Positions 20,101 to 31,613 of a stretch of DNA of 64,000 nucleotides are shown here, piece by piece. Made by a program: the position numbers and the translations under genes. The notes below the pieces were generated by a model. That model was not told the DNA's origin and searched no databases. It saw nothing but the letters and a program-made list of their open reading frames with translations. The stretch lies in contig OZ020514.1 in assembly GCA_963971425.1 (NCBI GenBank), forward strand, positions 19,937,406-20,001,405, read 5' to 3'. This stretch comes from Bryoerythrophyllum caledonicum. Taxonomy: Eukaryota > Streptophyta > Bryopsida > Pottiales > Pottiaceae. Numbering within the stretch: the stretch's first letter is position 1; every line of letters starts with the position of its first letter.

Positions 20101-22680
20101 CTCAATCTAATGAATACTACCAAGTTAAACAAGACATTGATTTCGCTTAAGCTATTATTGAATTTGAACCTTTATTTCATATAAAGACAAATTCACACTA
20201 ATAAAAGAATTCAATGAAAGCTTGCAAGACTCTTCAAAATGATTTCCACTTGATTTGTTGGAATCTTCATTTTTAAAATTGAAGTATCTTTCTTCACTCA
20301 AGATTTCCAAGATGTCATAATGGTGTTTGTCCCAATCCAATTCTCCAACTGCATAGGATCCATCTTCCAAAGTAATGCCTTCTTGGTCTCCTAACCTCGG
20401 TATGATCTAGCAAACTCAATGTCAGTAGTGATAGGCCTCCAATAACGAACCTCAATTGAAGTTGGATATAATGGATTACAATGAGGATCTCTTACAGCTC
20501 GAGCAATCCAAAATGGACAAGGCTTCTCATCCGTCGATCATACAATAATAAAATATTCGGCATACACATCTCTTCCAACTTGAAAGGATGGATGTGGTCT
20601 ATAACGTCTTTGACCAATGAAAGGCGTATCCACATCATATTCCTCTCTTAAATCTCCATTGTCAAGAAAATGATCTTCAGACACCCCGGATGCTTGTAGA
20701 ACTTGAACTGTTGAGCATTACTATGACCTTCTAATGCTTCATCATCATTCAGTGGAATGTAAGCTCAAATAAACTCTTTAAAATCAGGAACTTCTTCAAT
20801 GAGGTGAGGAATAACTCGTTGTGACTCGCTTCTCATGAAGGACTTCATGAGAAGCGGGATCGTTGGGTAGGTATTCGTCCTTAGTTTCATGCTCCATCGT
20901 CTAAACAAAGCATCAATATCATCATGGGTATGTCCAACAAGCATGAAGTTCATATAAACTTCACGAAAAATGCCATACGCGACAAGCAATGAAAAAAATG
21001 AAAAAACATAACGGTTCTTGTTGTCCAAGCATGCATTGTCAAGCTAAATGTTGAAAATTGGAGGAAGGGGAAATGCATGAACGGGACTCTGAGGTGTTGG
21101 CAATAATGATAGACTACAAATATCCGAACCATCTAGGAGGGCTTCATATAGAGGAGTAGACTTGCCACTATGAAAGAGTTCACGTGAAGATGAAGTTGGA
21201 GGCTTCTCTAAATCTCAAAGCAATTTTGCTATTGATCCAATAGTATGATTAGCATCCTTTGGGTACACATCCAAACCGTAGTGTATATATCAATCATCGC
21301 CATGACCATGCGCAATCATGTTGGGCAACTTCATGAAGGAGTCAATGGCCTTACTTTTGTGCAAAAACAAGGGTGAGGTTGTCTTTAAAAGGTCCATCTT
21401 ATCATGGATAACCATATGCACTTCTAGGGGACGAGACCATTGAAGAAATGTATCGAAGTGCATAGTACATCTCCCTATGAGCTCTCTAGGCAGCGAGATG
21501 CTCCGGTAGTTTAGTTTCCCACAATTGTTCAGTTCTAGACCCTTTTGTGGACGCTGACCTAAGTACTTTTAACATATCACATGCTCCACAACGTGCAAAA
21601 TTATCCCCCGGCTTTTGCTTTGAAAATTCAAGAAATGAACACATTCTAATTCTACTAAGTCCCATAGGTGATAATCTACTAAGTCCAAGGTTTTCATTTA
21701 CTAAGTTCATTTGAGGTAGAGTATCCTTCTACTTCCATGATGCTCGCAACGTCATGGAAACCACCTTCTCTCCTCCATCCAGGGTCTTAGTTTTGTGTGG
21801 CATGGCATCAGCAGAGTTCTCTAAAATGCACCTTAGTGTTGCAGTAGCCTGCACAACATGAGTCCTTGTCTTCTTGAGATTCCCATTACCATGGTCATTG
21901 GCACGAATTCCCTCAGTAGCATATTTACCATACCCGAAGAAGGTAGCTCTAGAGACTCCATAAATTGCATACCTTGCAGTAGGACATACATCAATCCCTT
22001 CTAAGGTAACAACATAATCACCTTCTACGTTAGTATGAATTTGTCGATGGACATCAAGCTTGATTTGCTTTCGGAACTTCACATCATCATTTTCATACAA
22101 CTGAGTCCTTAGTGCAAGGATTTTTGCACGGGGAAAAGGTTGTACACAATTCTTCTTGCAACAAACCTCCGAGGAGACAAGATTGATTGAACGAGCAGAC
22201 AATTTATCATGGGCCCTCAACACCTTCTCTAGAGCCTTAGAACGAACAAGATAGTCATACGGGCGTACTCCAACTCGCTTCTTACTACGAGAATTCTTCA
22301 TCATTGGCATCATTAAAGATATTGCGTTGTTCAAGATCATACAAAGATGAATCGTTGTACAAGACTCTCTTTATGTGCCATGCCCGCAATGAAAACATCG
22401 AGTCCAAGGGAGCCACTTCTTCGTCCAATGACTTGGAAATTTGAACAGCCACACGATCATCACCAAGTGGTCCGTCATTTCCAATAACGAGGTCAGTGCT
22501 TACACTATGACATAACCCTTTAGCAACTGCGATACCTGATTCACCAACCAACCTAACACACTTCGTAATCCACGAGGCCCGAGACGAACCTTCACATTCA
22601 GAGACGCCCTCTGGAAGCGTTCGTAGCATTAAATCCCGCATAAACAAATGAGGGTCCATCCTCTTGTACCTAACAACAGA
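20100..22680 (-). pseudogene. DUF7869-type protein gene, decayed
   Basis: Minus-strand blocks of one protein lie in order across three frames. MDPHLFMRDLMLRTLPEG is near 22660; KKRVGVRPYDYLVRSKA and CCKKNCVQPFP at 22280-22130; PGDNFARCGACDM near 21610; IHDKMDLLKTTSPLF near 21400; MIAHGHGDD near 21300; DNKNRYVFSFFSLLVAYG, then VGHTHDDIDALFRRWS and TIPLLMKSFM, at 21028-20830. These match the conserved order of the plant DUF7869 family, as I recall it; its function is unknown and it is often found in repeats. Several frameshifts and stops show it is dead. The hairpin array at 22805-23470 lies just upstream of its start. Confidence 0.65.
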
Positions 22681-22804
22681 TTGACCAAAATAGGTATTAG
22701 ATATAAATATGGAATTCACTATGATCACAATGATATCACAATCACTATAATAAATACCAAGTATTATACAGATATGAACATGATTACAGTTACTGCGAGA
22801 CAAG

Positions 22805-23470
22805 GTATTGATTTTGCTCATTACTAGCAAAATTATTGATTTTCCTCAATTTGAGTAAAACTACTGATTTTGCTCATTGTAAGCAAAATTACTGAATTTG
22901 CTCAGTGAGATCAAAATTATTGAGTTTGTTCATTGCGAGCAAAATTATTGATTTTGTTCATTGCGAGCATAAATACAAAATCTTCTTAGAGCAAGCAAAA
23001 TTAGTCAATGTTTTGCTCAGTGCAAGAAAATCATTTATTGATTCTCATCGGACCAAGCACAACAAATGAAAAAACTTTGCAGAAGTAACATTGATGATTC
23101 TTGTCTATGCGATTAGATTCGTGATTCACCTCATTAAAGGCAAAATTTGTAGTTCTTCTTAATTTGAGAAAACTTAGTAATATTCCTAAGTCCAAGTAAA
23201 TTTTTTTATTTGCTCAAAGCGGAGCAAAGTTAAGGATTTTTCTTTGTACAAGAAGAGTTCTGGATTTTGCTCAATGCGAGAAAAATTAAAGATTTTGCTC
23301 AGTGCAAGAAAAATTAAGGATTTTGCTCAGTGTGAGCAAAATTAAGGATTTTTCTCAATGCAAGAATTATTAAGGATTCTGCTTAGTGCAAACAAAATTA
23401 AGAGTTTTTCTCAATGCGAGCAAAGTTAACAATTTTGCTCAGTGCGAGCAAAATTCATAAATTCCGTACA
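22805..23470. repeat. Hairpin-unit tandem array (TTTTGCTC...GAGCAAAA)
   Basis: About 20 imperfect units of roughly 28-45 bp. Each carries TTTTGCTCAGTGCGAGCAAAA-like sequence, an inverted repeat with TTTTGCTC and GAGCAAAA arms around a 4-6 base loop, joined by ATTAAGG or TATTGAT linkers. The right-hand units (23220-23460) are the most regular. It lies upstream of the DUF7869-type gene on the minus strand. Confidence 0.8.
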
Positions 23471-23614
23471 AGGTGGGCAAAATCATATGTTTTACTTACA
23501 TAATGTGTTGTAACAAATTTGCTATCGCTTAAATAAGACACCAAACACTTGGTTGTCCAAACATGCAAAGTCAAACTTATGCGCTCCAACTACATAAAGA
23601 TTATCATTATATGG

Positions 23615-24814
23615 TGTAATCGTAAAAAGTTCTATACATAAAGATTGAAGAACACAATCCAAGAACCCTGTAATATGATTGTTCTTTTTAGGGAGAGTCG
23701 ATTCGTCTAGCGTTTAATGACTAAGGTCACTTGTTAAAGTTAAGATTCTCTAATTTCTATAAGGAGTTCTTTAGATTTCTATGTTATTGGGTTATCCTTA
23801 TAAAAATAATCGCTCAATCTATTCTAATTTATCATTAAATTCTATAATTGTCACTGCAAATCTTAGAATTCTACAATTCCAAGGCAACAATCATACATTC
23901 TATGGTGTAAGAATTACTTATCAGCCTGCGAGGTCCACCATCTTCAATCTTCAGAATCCCACTCCCAATAACGCCGTATGTCTCTACACCATCATATAAT
24001 GCTAGGTTTGCCTCACCACACTCGAAGCAACTAAGGATTACTCCTACAACGACCACATGTACGTGCAGACAATATCCTATGACAATAGCTCAGAGTTATC
24101 TGTGATGCTACAATTCCTAGTCTTTACACCGGCTGTGTTTACACTATTATTATCTGTAGAACAAACCAATTTTTATTCTACTTAAATAGTTTTTAAATTT
24201 AGGTCATAGGATCACAATCCGTGAATCACTCCTATCAACCTACATACTACGACATTATACCACTGTAATAAATCATGATCCTCACAGCAATTCGTCGTTT
24301 ACACTTAAATTGCAAGACTTGCTTTACAATTAAATTCCTTCTTTATAATATAATTTTACCTTGAATTCTTATTCTGAAAAGCAGTTCACAAAATTATATA
24401 ATTTTTGTATCACTTAATCACATATAATCAGGACATCTTTCAGTCAATTTCACTCTTCTCTTAAGTGCAAATCACTTAGGATCATCCAGTCTTAACATAC
24501 TAGTTTTCTCTAGGCTAGGACTCACACACTCTTCCGCTCAAATTCTAAACATTGTGTGTGGCGCTGGAAATGGCTGTTTTTCCTGACTATATAGTTCTAC
24601 AGTTAGAAAAACAGTTTCTTTATAGTTGTAACTTCCATTGTAGAATTAAAACCTTTCGTGTAGACCAATGTCTTTTCAAATCTCTAATCCTTTAAAGGTT
24701 GCAACTTCTTTTTACTCTAACTATTCATACTTCTACATCTTTTAAAACATTTTCTGTAGACTAATTTCACTAAAATTCAAAAATTGTACGTAAAAACTAA
24801 AAAATCCGTCTACA
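23615..24814 (-). repeat. 3' LTR of gypsy retroelement 2
   Basis: The outer end is TGTAATCG at 23615. The part shared with the 5' LTR ends at 24749. The true inner end may be CA at 24814, because the following minus-strand sequence AAAGTCGAGGGCTA just before it looks like a polypurine tract and the LTR would then begin TGTAGACGG. In that case the other LTR lacks its first 65 bases. Confidence 0.8.
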
Positions 24815-24832
24815 TAGCCCTCGACTTTCTAG
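24815..24832 (-). other. Polypurine tract candidate
   Basis: On the minus strand, TAGAAAGTCGAGGGCTA directly abuts the putative LTR start. Purine richness is moderate, so this is a tentative call. Confidence 0.45.
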
Positions 24833-26971
24833 ACTTGATGCCCTCATCAAGTGAAATTCCTATTTTGATCTTCAAAATGACATTGATGAATCTTCATGGC
24901 TTCAAATATGATTTTACAAGTCTTCATAGTCTTCTTTAAGTTTTATCTGGGTATAAGTCTTTGTAGCTTCCTTCCACAAGATTGCAATTTACCTTAATTG
25001 ACATATCCATATTCTTCAATTATCGCTTTTATAATTTATTGCTCAAAGTCTTGATCATCTTCATTAATTTGTAAACTTTTCTTATTCATATCACTTCATA
25101 TTATGATCTCTTTTAATTGCACACATATTCTTTACAATCTTGTATAATTTATTATTGAATTTTATTTTTATTTATTTTTTATTTTTTAATAAAATTTGCC
25201 AATCTTCAAACTATAATTTTTTAATCTCTTCAAGTATTCTTTCCTTGACTTGGTCATATATTTCTTCTTGAACTCTTCTATGCCCATCAAATTTCTTGAC
25301 CTAATTATTTCACTTCATTCCATAATCTTTATTTTCATTTTTTTTCTTTATCTTTTTTCAACTTAATAACTGTCTTCTAATGTCCTTTTCATCAAGATAC
25401 ATCAGCTTATATTTCTTCTTCTTGAAAAATTAGCACTTGTTAATTCTCACATCACTCAATTAGTATGTTAGTAGTTTTGGTCATAACTTCGCCACTAATT
25501 ACGAATTGCTATCTTACTAATTTTTTCCTTTCTTTATTTTTTTGCTCATTAGTTATCAAGTTCTCTCTTAACATATTGTTCTTTTATATTTCCAAATTCC
25601 TCAAGATCTTCTTCTTGCTCCATAATTCCATTTCTTTTATCTTATTATATTTTTTCCAAGGTCTAGACTATTCGTTCTTTCTTTATATTTTCTTTTTCTT
25701 TTTTCTACACAATAAATAAATGGTTTTCACTACTTTTTCCTTTTTCATTCTATACTCTCTAAATTACTAATTATTTATATTTATCAAGTTTTCCTTTTCC
25801 TGAAACCATTTGTTCATTATTTTACATAATTTCTAGCTATCTTAATTTAGTGATTGAATAACCAAATTTTTTGCCTCAGTAACTAATTAATCCAATGTAC
25901 AGTACTTCACTCGGAATAATCACATTATTTTTACTTTATAAATAACGGTTGGACTTGAACTTTCCAAGTCAAAAGCAACTACTTTTCTCAGGTCACCATC
26001 TTAAAGGCTACAAGTTAATTACACCTCATTTAAATATGTTTTTTTTTTTTTATTATTTTAATAAATTTTTAAGCTACTTCAGTTATCCCAACTTTTATTA
26101 AAAGTCACATTTAGTATTTCCATTTACGCGCAAAATGGTTGGCATAACTACATCTCTATAACTTTCAAGAACTGTATCAAAAGATGAAGAATTGTCATCA
26201 ACGGTTGTACTGGAGGAGCATCAACCACGATATCATGTTGGACTCTCATCCATTGGCTGACCACCGCAATTTCATTCAAGGAGTGGTTGCCAAACTTCCA
26301 TCCATTATGTATTATTCATCCAAGAGCATGAACGTTTGCACAGACAGACATGTGTCTGTATAGACATGATTAACAACTTTTATAATAGAATTGACGTTAA
26401 TTTGCTTGTGTATACAAACACAACTTCCAGCGATTCGTCTCCATGTATGAACAAGTTAATCATGCACATGATCATCACAAGGCTCCTTCAAATCAGTGCT
26501 TCATTTAAGGTCTCCAACTTTTTGTCATGTCTTCTAACAGAACTTGAAGGTATCAATATGCACTGTTTAACATCTAGACTTAGTGTACATCTCAAACTTT
26601 CCAATATCACTTGTCAACATCAACAATTACTTATCTTGATTAAGACATCTTCAAACTTCATCACATTCAAATATTGGTTATTTCAAAAAGGTGACTTCAA
26701 CGTATAATAATATATGTATTATAAGCCTTTACGATAAGCATTTTCAGCCCTTCCACATATCACCAAATACTATATCGGTGTCTAACTTCGAGTTTCAAAA
26801 CAACTATCCTTCACCAAAATGAGGTAGAAATACCACAACTATTTATCACAAACTTCCGGCGTACAGACTAATCACCAAAGTTCAAACGTCACGTCAGTCT
26901 GCATTTATCCTTTGCTAACATTACTGCAAAGACATCTCTATCCCCAGTTCAAAATTCACATGCAATCAACT
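24833..26971. other. Non-coding 3' internal region of gypsy retroelement 2
   Basis: Very AT-rich, with long T/C runs on the plus strand (CTTCTT, TTTTTTTC). No supported ORF. Large untranslated spacers before the 3' LTR are common in Athila-like elements. Confidence 0.55.
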
Positions 26972-28796
26972 TTACGTATGAGTTGAGGAAATTGACGGTC
27001 CTTGAGATGAAACGTCACCACCAACCGGTTGCTCAATCGCCACAATAGTTGAATGGTTGTCCACTTTCATCCTTCCTTCCTTCACATGACTGATCGCTTC
27101 AGTTAATCGTTCTTTAGTCTTCCTCAAGGTATGCACATAATGGAGCTGCGTGAATTCACTCCCACGATGAGTCTCTTCACGCACCTGTACATAGTCCAAG
27201 CCTTCTTTGATAACGTCAGTATTATCGATTGCCTTCATCAAATCCTCAAGCATTGGCAACCATGAAAGGCGTATATGCTTAGAAAAGTTTCGGTGAGCCG
27301 CCTGCCAAATCGCTTCGGAATAATCTAGAATCTGAATTTTACGAATTGGAGCTGATTCGTTACACAACTTCTTTTCATACAACTCGCGTTCCAGCTCAAG
27401 ATAATATAATAGTGAGCGCACTCCTACGTCACTTGCCGGAATCAACAATGATAGTGGATTATTCACGTAGAGATGCCCTTGTGCCAACATTTCACAAATT
27501 AAATTCTGCATGTTCGGGTAAATTTCCGCTTGAGTCCACATCATGGCAAACTCATCAGACTGCACAGTTTGGCCTTCCTTGATCTCAAGTATTGCACAGG
27601 CTGCTTGCTTTTAGAGTTCATAAGCGCGCGCCAAAGTAGATGCATGTGGAGATCTTAATTCGTGAGCCCATAGAATACAATAACTGGAGCTGCTCCATTT
27701 CATAACTCTTTGGTGCAGCTTCTTGCTGAAGCTTACTTTGTTCCTTCTGTAGAGATTCCCTCTCTTGCTTGTGCGCACTGATAATCTGAAGTTGTTGATC
27801 CACCAACTCATACACCTTGGTGGTAAGAGTCTGATTCTCTACCGTCCACTTCTCTTTTTTCTTATCATACTTGTCACGGGTTACAAAATCTGCTGAAGGT
27901 AGTCTTTGCATGCAATTCTTCTGTGTAGAAGTCCCTGTATCAATTCCATACAAGTTGCCAGGAGGAGAATTTCCAATTGAGGTTGCTCCCGGAGTCGCTA
28001 TCTCATATCGGGGCCTCTTGGGTACAGGTTCATCTTCTTCATCCTCTGTCTCCTCGGAAATATCAATGACATCCATAGGTAGAGAAGATCTTGAACCTCG
28101 AATTGTACGCTTGCGTCCACGCTTGGCAGGTGTTCTTGATGCCAATGGTTGTTCATTCACTACCGGAGGGAGATGAGTAGTCTGCAGAGTTCTACATATT
28201 GCCTCCAAATAATTCAAGTTATAACTGATGAAAGGATTCTGTACCTTCTTCGAGCTCATCTCCACGTTGATTTTTTGAAAAACTACGCTTGCCCAATTGA
28301 TTTTTTCACCTCTCCACACCATCATCGCAGCTTCTACTTGTTGGTCAGATATGAACTTATCTGCTAAAAAGAAGAGTTGATTCATTAAAGTAAGCCATTC
28401 TCGCCAGCTCGTCTTGGCCTTTGATATTGTCCAACTGGTAGACGTATGAGCATTACGCTCAAAGTACTGTTGAATCTCCTCGTGCTTGGCTGTGATGGAA
28501 AGCACTGAACTTCCTTCCTCCGGTAACTTGAAAATTGTGGAGGTCGTTAATGGTGTATACTGAAATATTTTCTCATAGATCATGAATTCTTGACATCTTC
28601 CATGTTGTGAGCTTTTGATGAAGTGGACCACCTTGCTTGGATCCTCCAATTCCGTCGGCCATGTTGTAAGAAGGTTCTCCCATACGCCCGCACTCTTCAA
28701 ATTTCCTTCGTTCTTCATCATCTTCACCAAAAGCTCATCCGAAATAGGTGTAAACTGCAGCTGAGTCAACTCATGTTGTCGCGGTTCGGACTTCAT
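26972..28796 (-). pseudogene. ORF3 downstream of pol in gypsy retroelement 2
   Basis: A minus-strand frame from ATG 28796 (MKSEPRQHELTQLQF) runs to about 27700, then a shift leads to a second frame that has one TAA (27613-27611) and continues from 27610 to 26972. The first part has WRGEKINWASVVFQKINVE and PFISYNLNYLEAICR, in spacing reminiscent of the plant transposon protein domain in Athila-type extra ORFs. The middle has a nuclear-signal-like RGRKRTIRGSR, an acidic stretch EETEDEEDEP and a coiled coil. In Athila this position is called env-like, but no signal peptide or membrane segment is visible here. Its role is unknown. Confidence 0.6.
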
Positions 28797-31613
28797 TGCT
28801 ACCTGTTCACAACAGCATTAACCTTGTTCCCTATCGACATCTCACCGATATTCCATCCATTTGTATCTTAATGTCACCTTGTTGTGTCTTTGCAGCTTTT
28901 TAATCTCACATTTTAACATTACACACACAAAATATTCTTGCAGTCATCTCCTTGCTTCTTTAGCACTTTGTCTGGCTACAGTTTACTCATCAAGATCACT
29001 CATGAAGTTCACTCATCAAGATCACTCATGAAGTTCACTCATGAAGTTCACTCATGAAGTTCACTCATCAAGTTCTAATACTTTTCTTAGTACACGTAGT
29101 TGACAAGAAAGTTGACGTGAGTGAGCCCATAAACTTGCAACAAATCAAACTTCTAGTCTACGTGTAAACTAGACGCAACAAAATTTCATAAATTTTATTT
29201 GCTACGACGGGTTGATATTTTTTATCAACACTGAACTCTACTCAAAACAAAGAGAACTCACCTCAGCTTCGTGTCAACTTTGTGACCTTTGAACTTCTCC
29301 CGACGTGTCCTTTACTCGCCAATCTCTTCTAAACTACAGTGTACTCAACTTCTCACATACTGCAGAAAGATACAAGTTCAACCAAACAGACACTAAATCT
29401 TGAAAAGAGAACAAGCTATAGTAGTCGACATAGTTGGTTAGTCGTGGTCAGGTTGTCCTCATCAAGTAAATTACATCATGTGCCCATGAAGTTTGTTACA
29501 TAATTATGATTTTGAACGACATATTAACACGCTAATTCAGTTGTGATTCTGTACTAGATTGTTACATCTTACAACGTTCTTGGCAAGGGTTCAAATGATT
29601 TACTAGCATTTAACAAGAAGACAGTCTATTGACATAAACCTACACAGGACTAATTCTGAGAAAATAGAACAACTTGCAGAAAAAAAGAAAACGTGCAGAT
29701 GACCTAGACCTACCATGCAATACTACATTTGCTATGTAAGTCCAGGTAGGAAAATTTTCAATAACGACCTTAACTTGCATGAGCTTAGTAGACTCAGTGG
29801 AGGAAACTGCAACGTCTAACTTTAACAATATGAAACATACATATTCGTCTATGAACATTTTGACGTGAAAGACTACTTATTGCTGACTTAATGAATATTA
29901 GACAAACAACATCAACAGACTGGACTTTTAAATTAATTTTTTGTTTTGAAATCTTCTTCTAGCTTCACTGATCACTTCATCTAGCTTCAAGTCTTTATAT
30001 TCTCCACTCGGCAAGCTTATGCCATACTACTATCAAACTTCACTTATAACTAAAAGTTTCTAAGTTAATATGTTGAACGATTTGCCAATCGTATCAACAC
30101 AACTTAGTGACTTACTGTAGAATTAAGAAGGCTTAATTCAGTTCATCAAGAGTTCACATCTAAAGTCTAACTTCTTAATTTTTGCATTCTTACAAACATG
30201 ATCAACCTTTCATGCCATTGTCATCCTCGTCAAAACAAAAAATAATTGAGGTTCAAAGGAAGCTCACTTCAAACTTGACACACTGGACCCTCTTTTAGGC
30301 GACAACCACCGCTATCCACCAATGCTCTGCAAGCTTTGCATGAACTAACACATTAGTCAACATGCACAAGAAACTGTAGAACGTGTGAGAAAGCAGCCAA
30401 CAACTTGACAACTTTGAAAGTGCTTGCAGTTCAAGTATAAGTATTATTAAAAGAGGTAACGTCTCTTCAAAGTTCACATGCATCTCAAATCCAGAAAATC
30501 AACGTTGCCTTACGTCATTCAAGATTATCCTAACGCATGTGATAACACATTTTGTATCAAAAAACCTCAAACACACTTACTGCAATCATAAGCAAATCTC
30601 ATATACTCATGCAATGGTGAAGACAGAATGCAAGCAGATCTTGAGAATTGAACTTACAGAAATTGTTCAACTTCTCAGTTCTAAACTTTGCTTTCCACGT
30701 CTCGTAATGCAACCCAAAGTTCAGCTCTAACCTCAGAATCTTTCAAGTAAGACGCCCCAAAATCAAAGACTTGAGTCCTCTCTCAATTTTGTAGTAAGAG
30801 AACATCACACTTATCTGGACAGAAAGTACTCACAAAGCATACAGAGGAGACACTCGACATTTATGAAATCTTGATAATGTGTACTTGTGAACAGAATTAG
30901 TGAGTGGTAATTAAGATAGTTCCAACAGAATAAGTTGTTGACAACAAACAATCTCAACAGAGTCTCAGACGTGATCATGAGAGATCACGTCCACAGTATC
31001 CTACAGATATCTCATCTCAATCATCAAGACACGTGTCCCCACATGACTTGGACAACGTGTCAAATCATTAAGATTGACTAGGACATCTCATCAGTTAACT
31101 CCTTGATGTTACTTTTCCAATTCCACCTTTCAATGCTTTAAAATAATGATGCTTCCATTTTTTTTCAGAATTGTCTTTATTTATTACAGATTTCTTTTAC
31201 TGTTTCAGTGATTTCTTTATCTTTCATTGGTTTGGCCATTTCTTTACAGCCAATTTTTTTATTATTATTTTTTTAACACTAATTTCAACCATATCAACTT
31301 TAATCATACAAAATTTCCTTCATAGACTAATTGTTCATTTAAGATCTACTAGTCCTAGGTTTTGTACATCTTCCTCTTAGTCTTTGATTTTGATATTATT
31401 AATCTTTTTAAAAGGCATCACCGTCATTCCTAGGAATTTTTAAGGATCATACAATGAAATTAACTTATTTTGTTTTCAATTTGCTTATTCAAATTCAAAA
31501 ATGACAAAATTTACAGATTTATTTATTTATTTATTTATTTATTTATTATTTTTACAAATAATTTAATAAAATTAAATACATATTGCCCCCGTCTTTCAAA
31601 ACCTAACTTGCCC
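28797..31613. other. Non-coding spacer between ORF3 and pol
   Basis: No gene is supported. Near 28980-29070 there are about five tandem copies of ACTCATCAAGATC/ACTCATGAAGTTC. A TTTA microsatellite is at about 31520-31550. The words AACTTC and CAACTT are unusually frequent. Confidence 0.5.

Noticed and set aside
22805-23470. A CRISPR array
   Set aside because: Units vary in length and sequence, there are no unique spacers between constant repeats, and the setting is a plant nuclear genome.
23781-23999. A 72-residue ORF present twice with identical sequence (also at 39446-39664)
   Set aside because: Both copies are the same part of the two LTRs of one retroelement; there is no sign of selection for coding.
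25465-25719. 84-residue phenylalanine/leucine-rich ORF
   Set aside because: It is a by-product of T-rich non-coding sequence near the 3' LTR.
26972-28796. Calling the downstream ORF of gypsy retroelement 2 an envelope gene
   Set aside because: No signal peptide, membrane anchor or cysteine pattern is visible; the basic nuclear-signal-like stretch and coiled coil argue against a surface protein.
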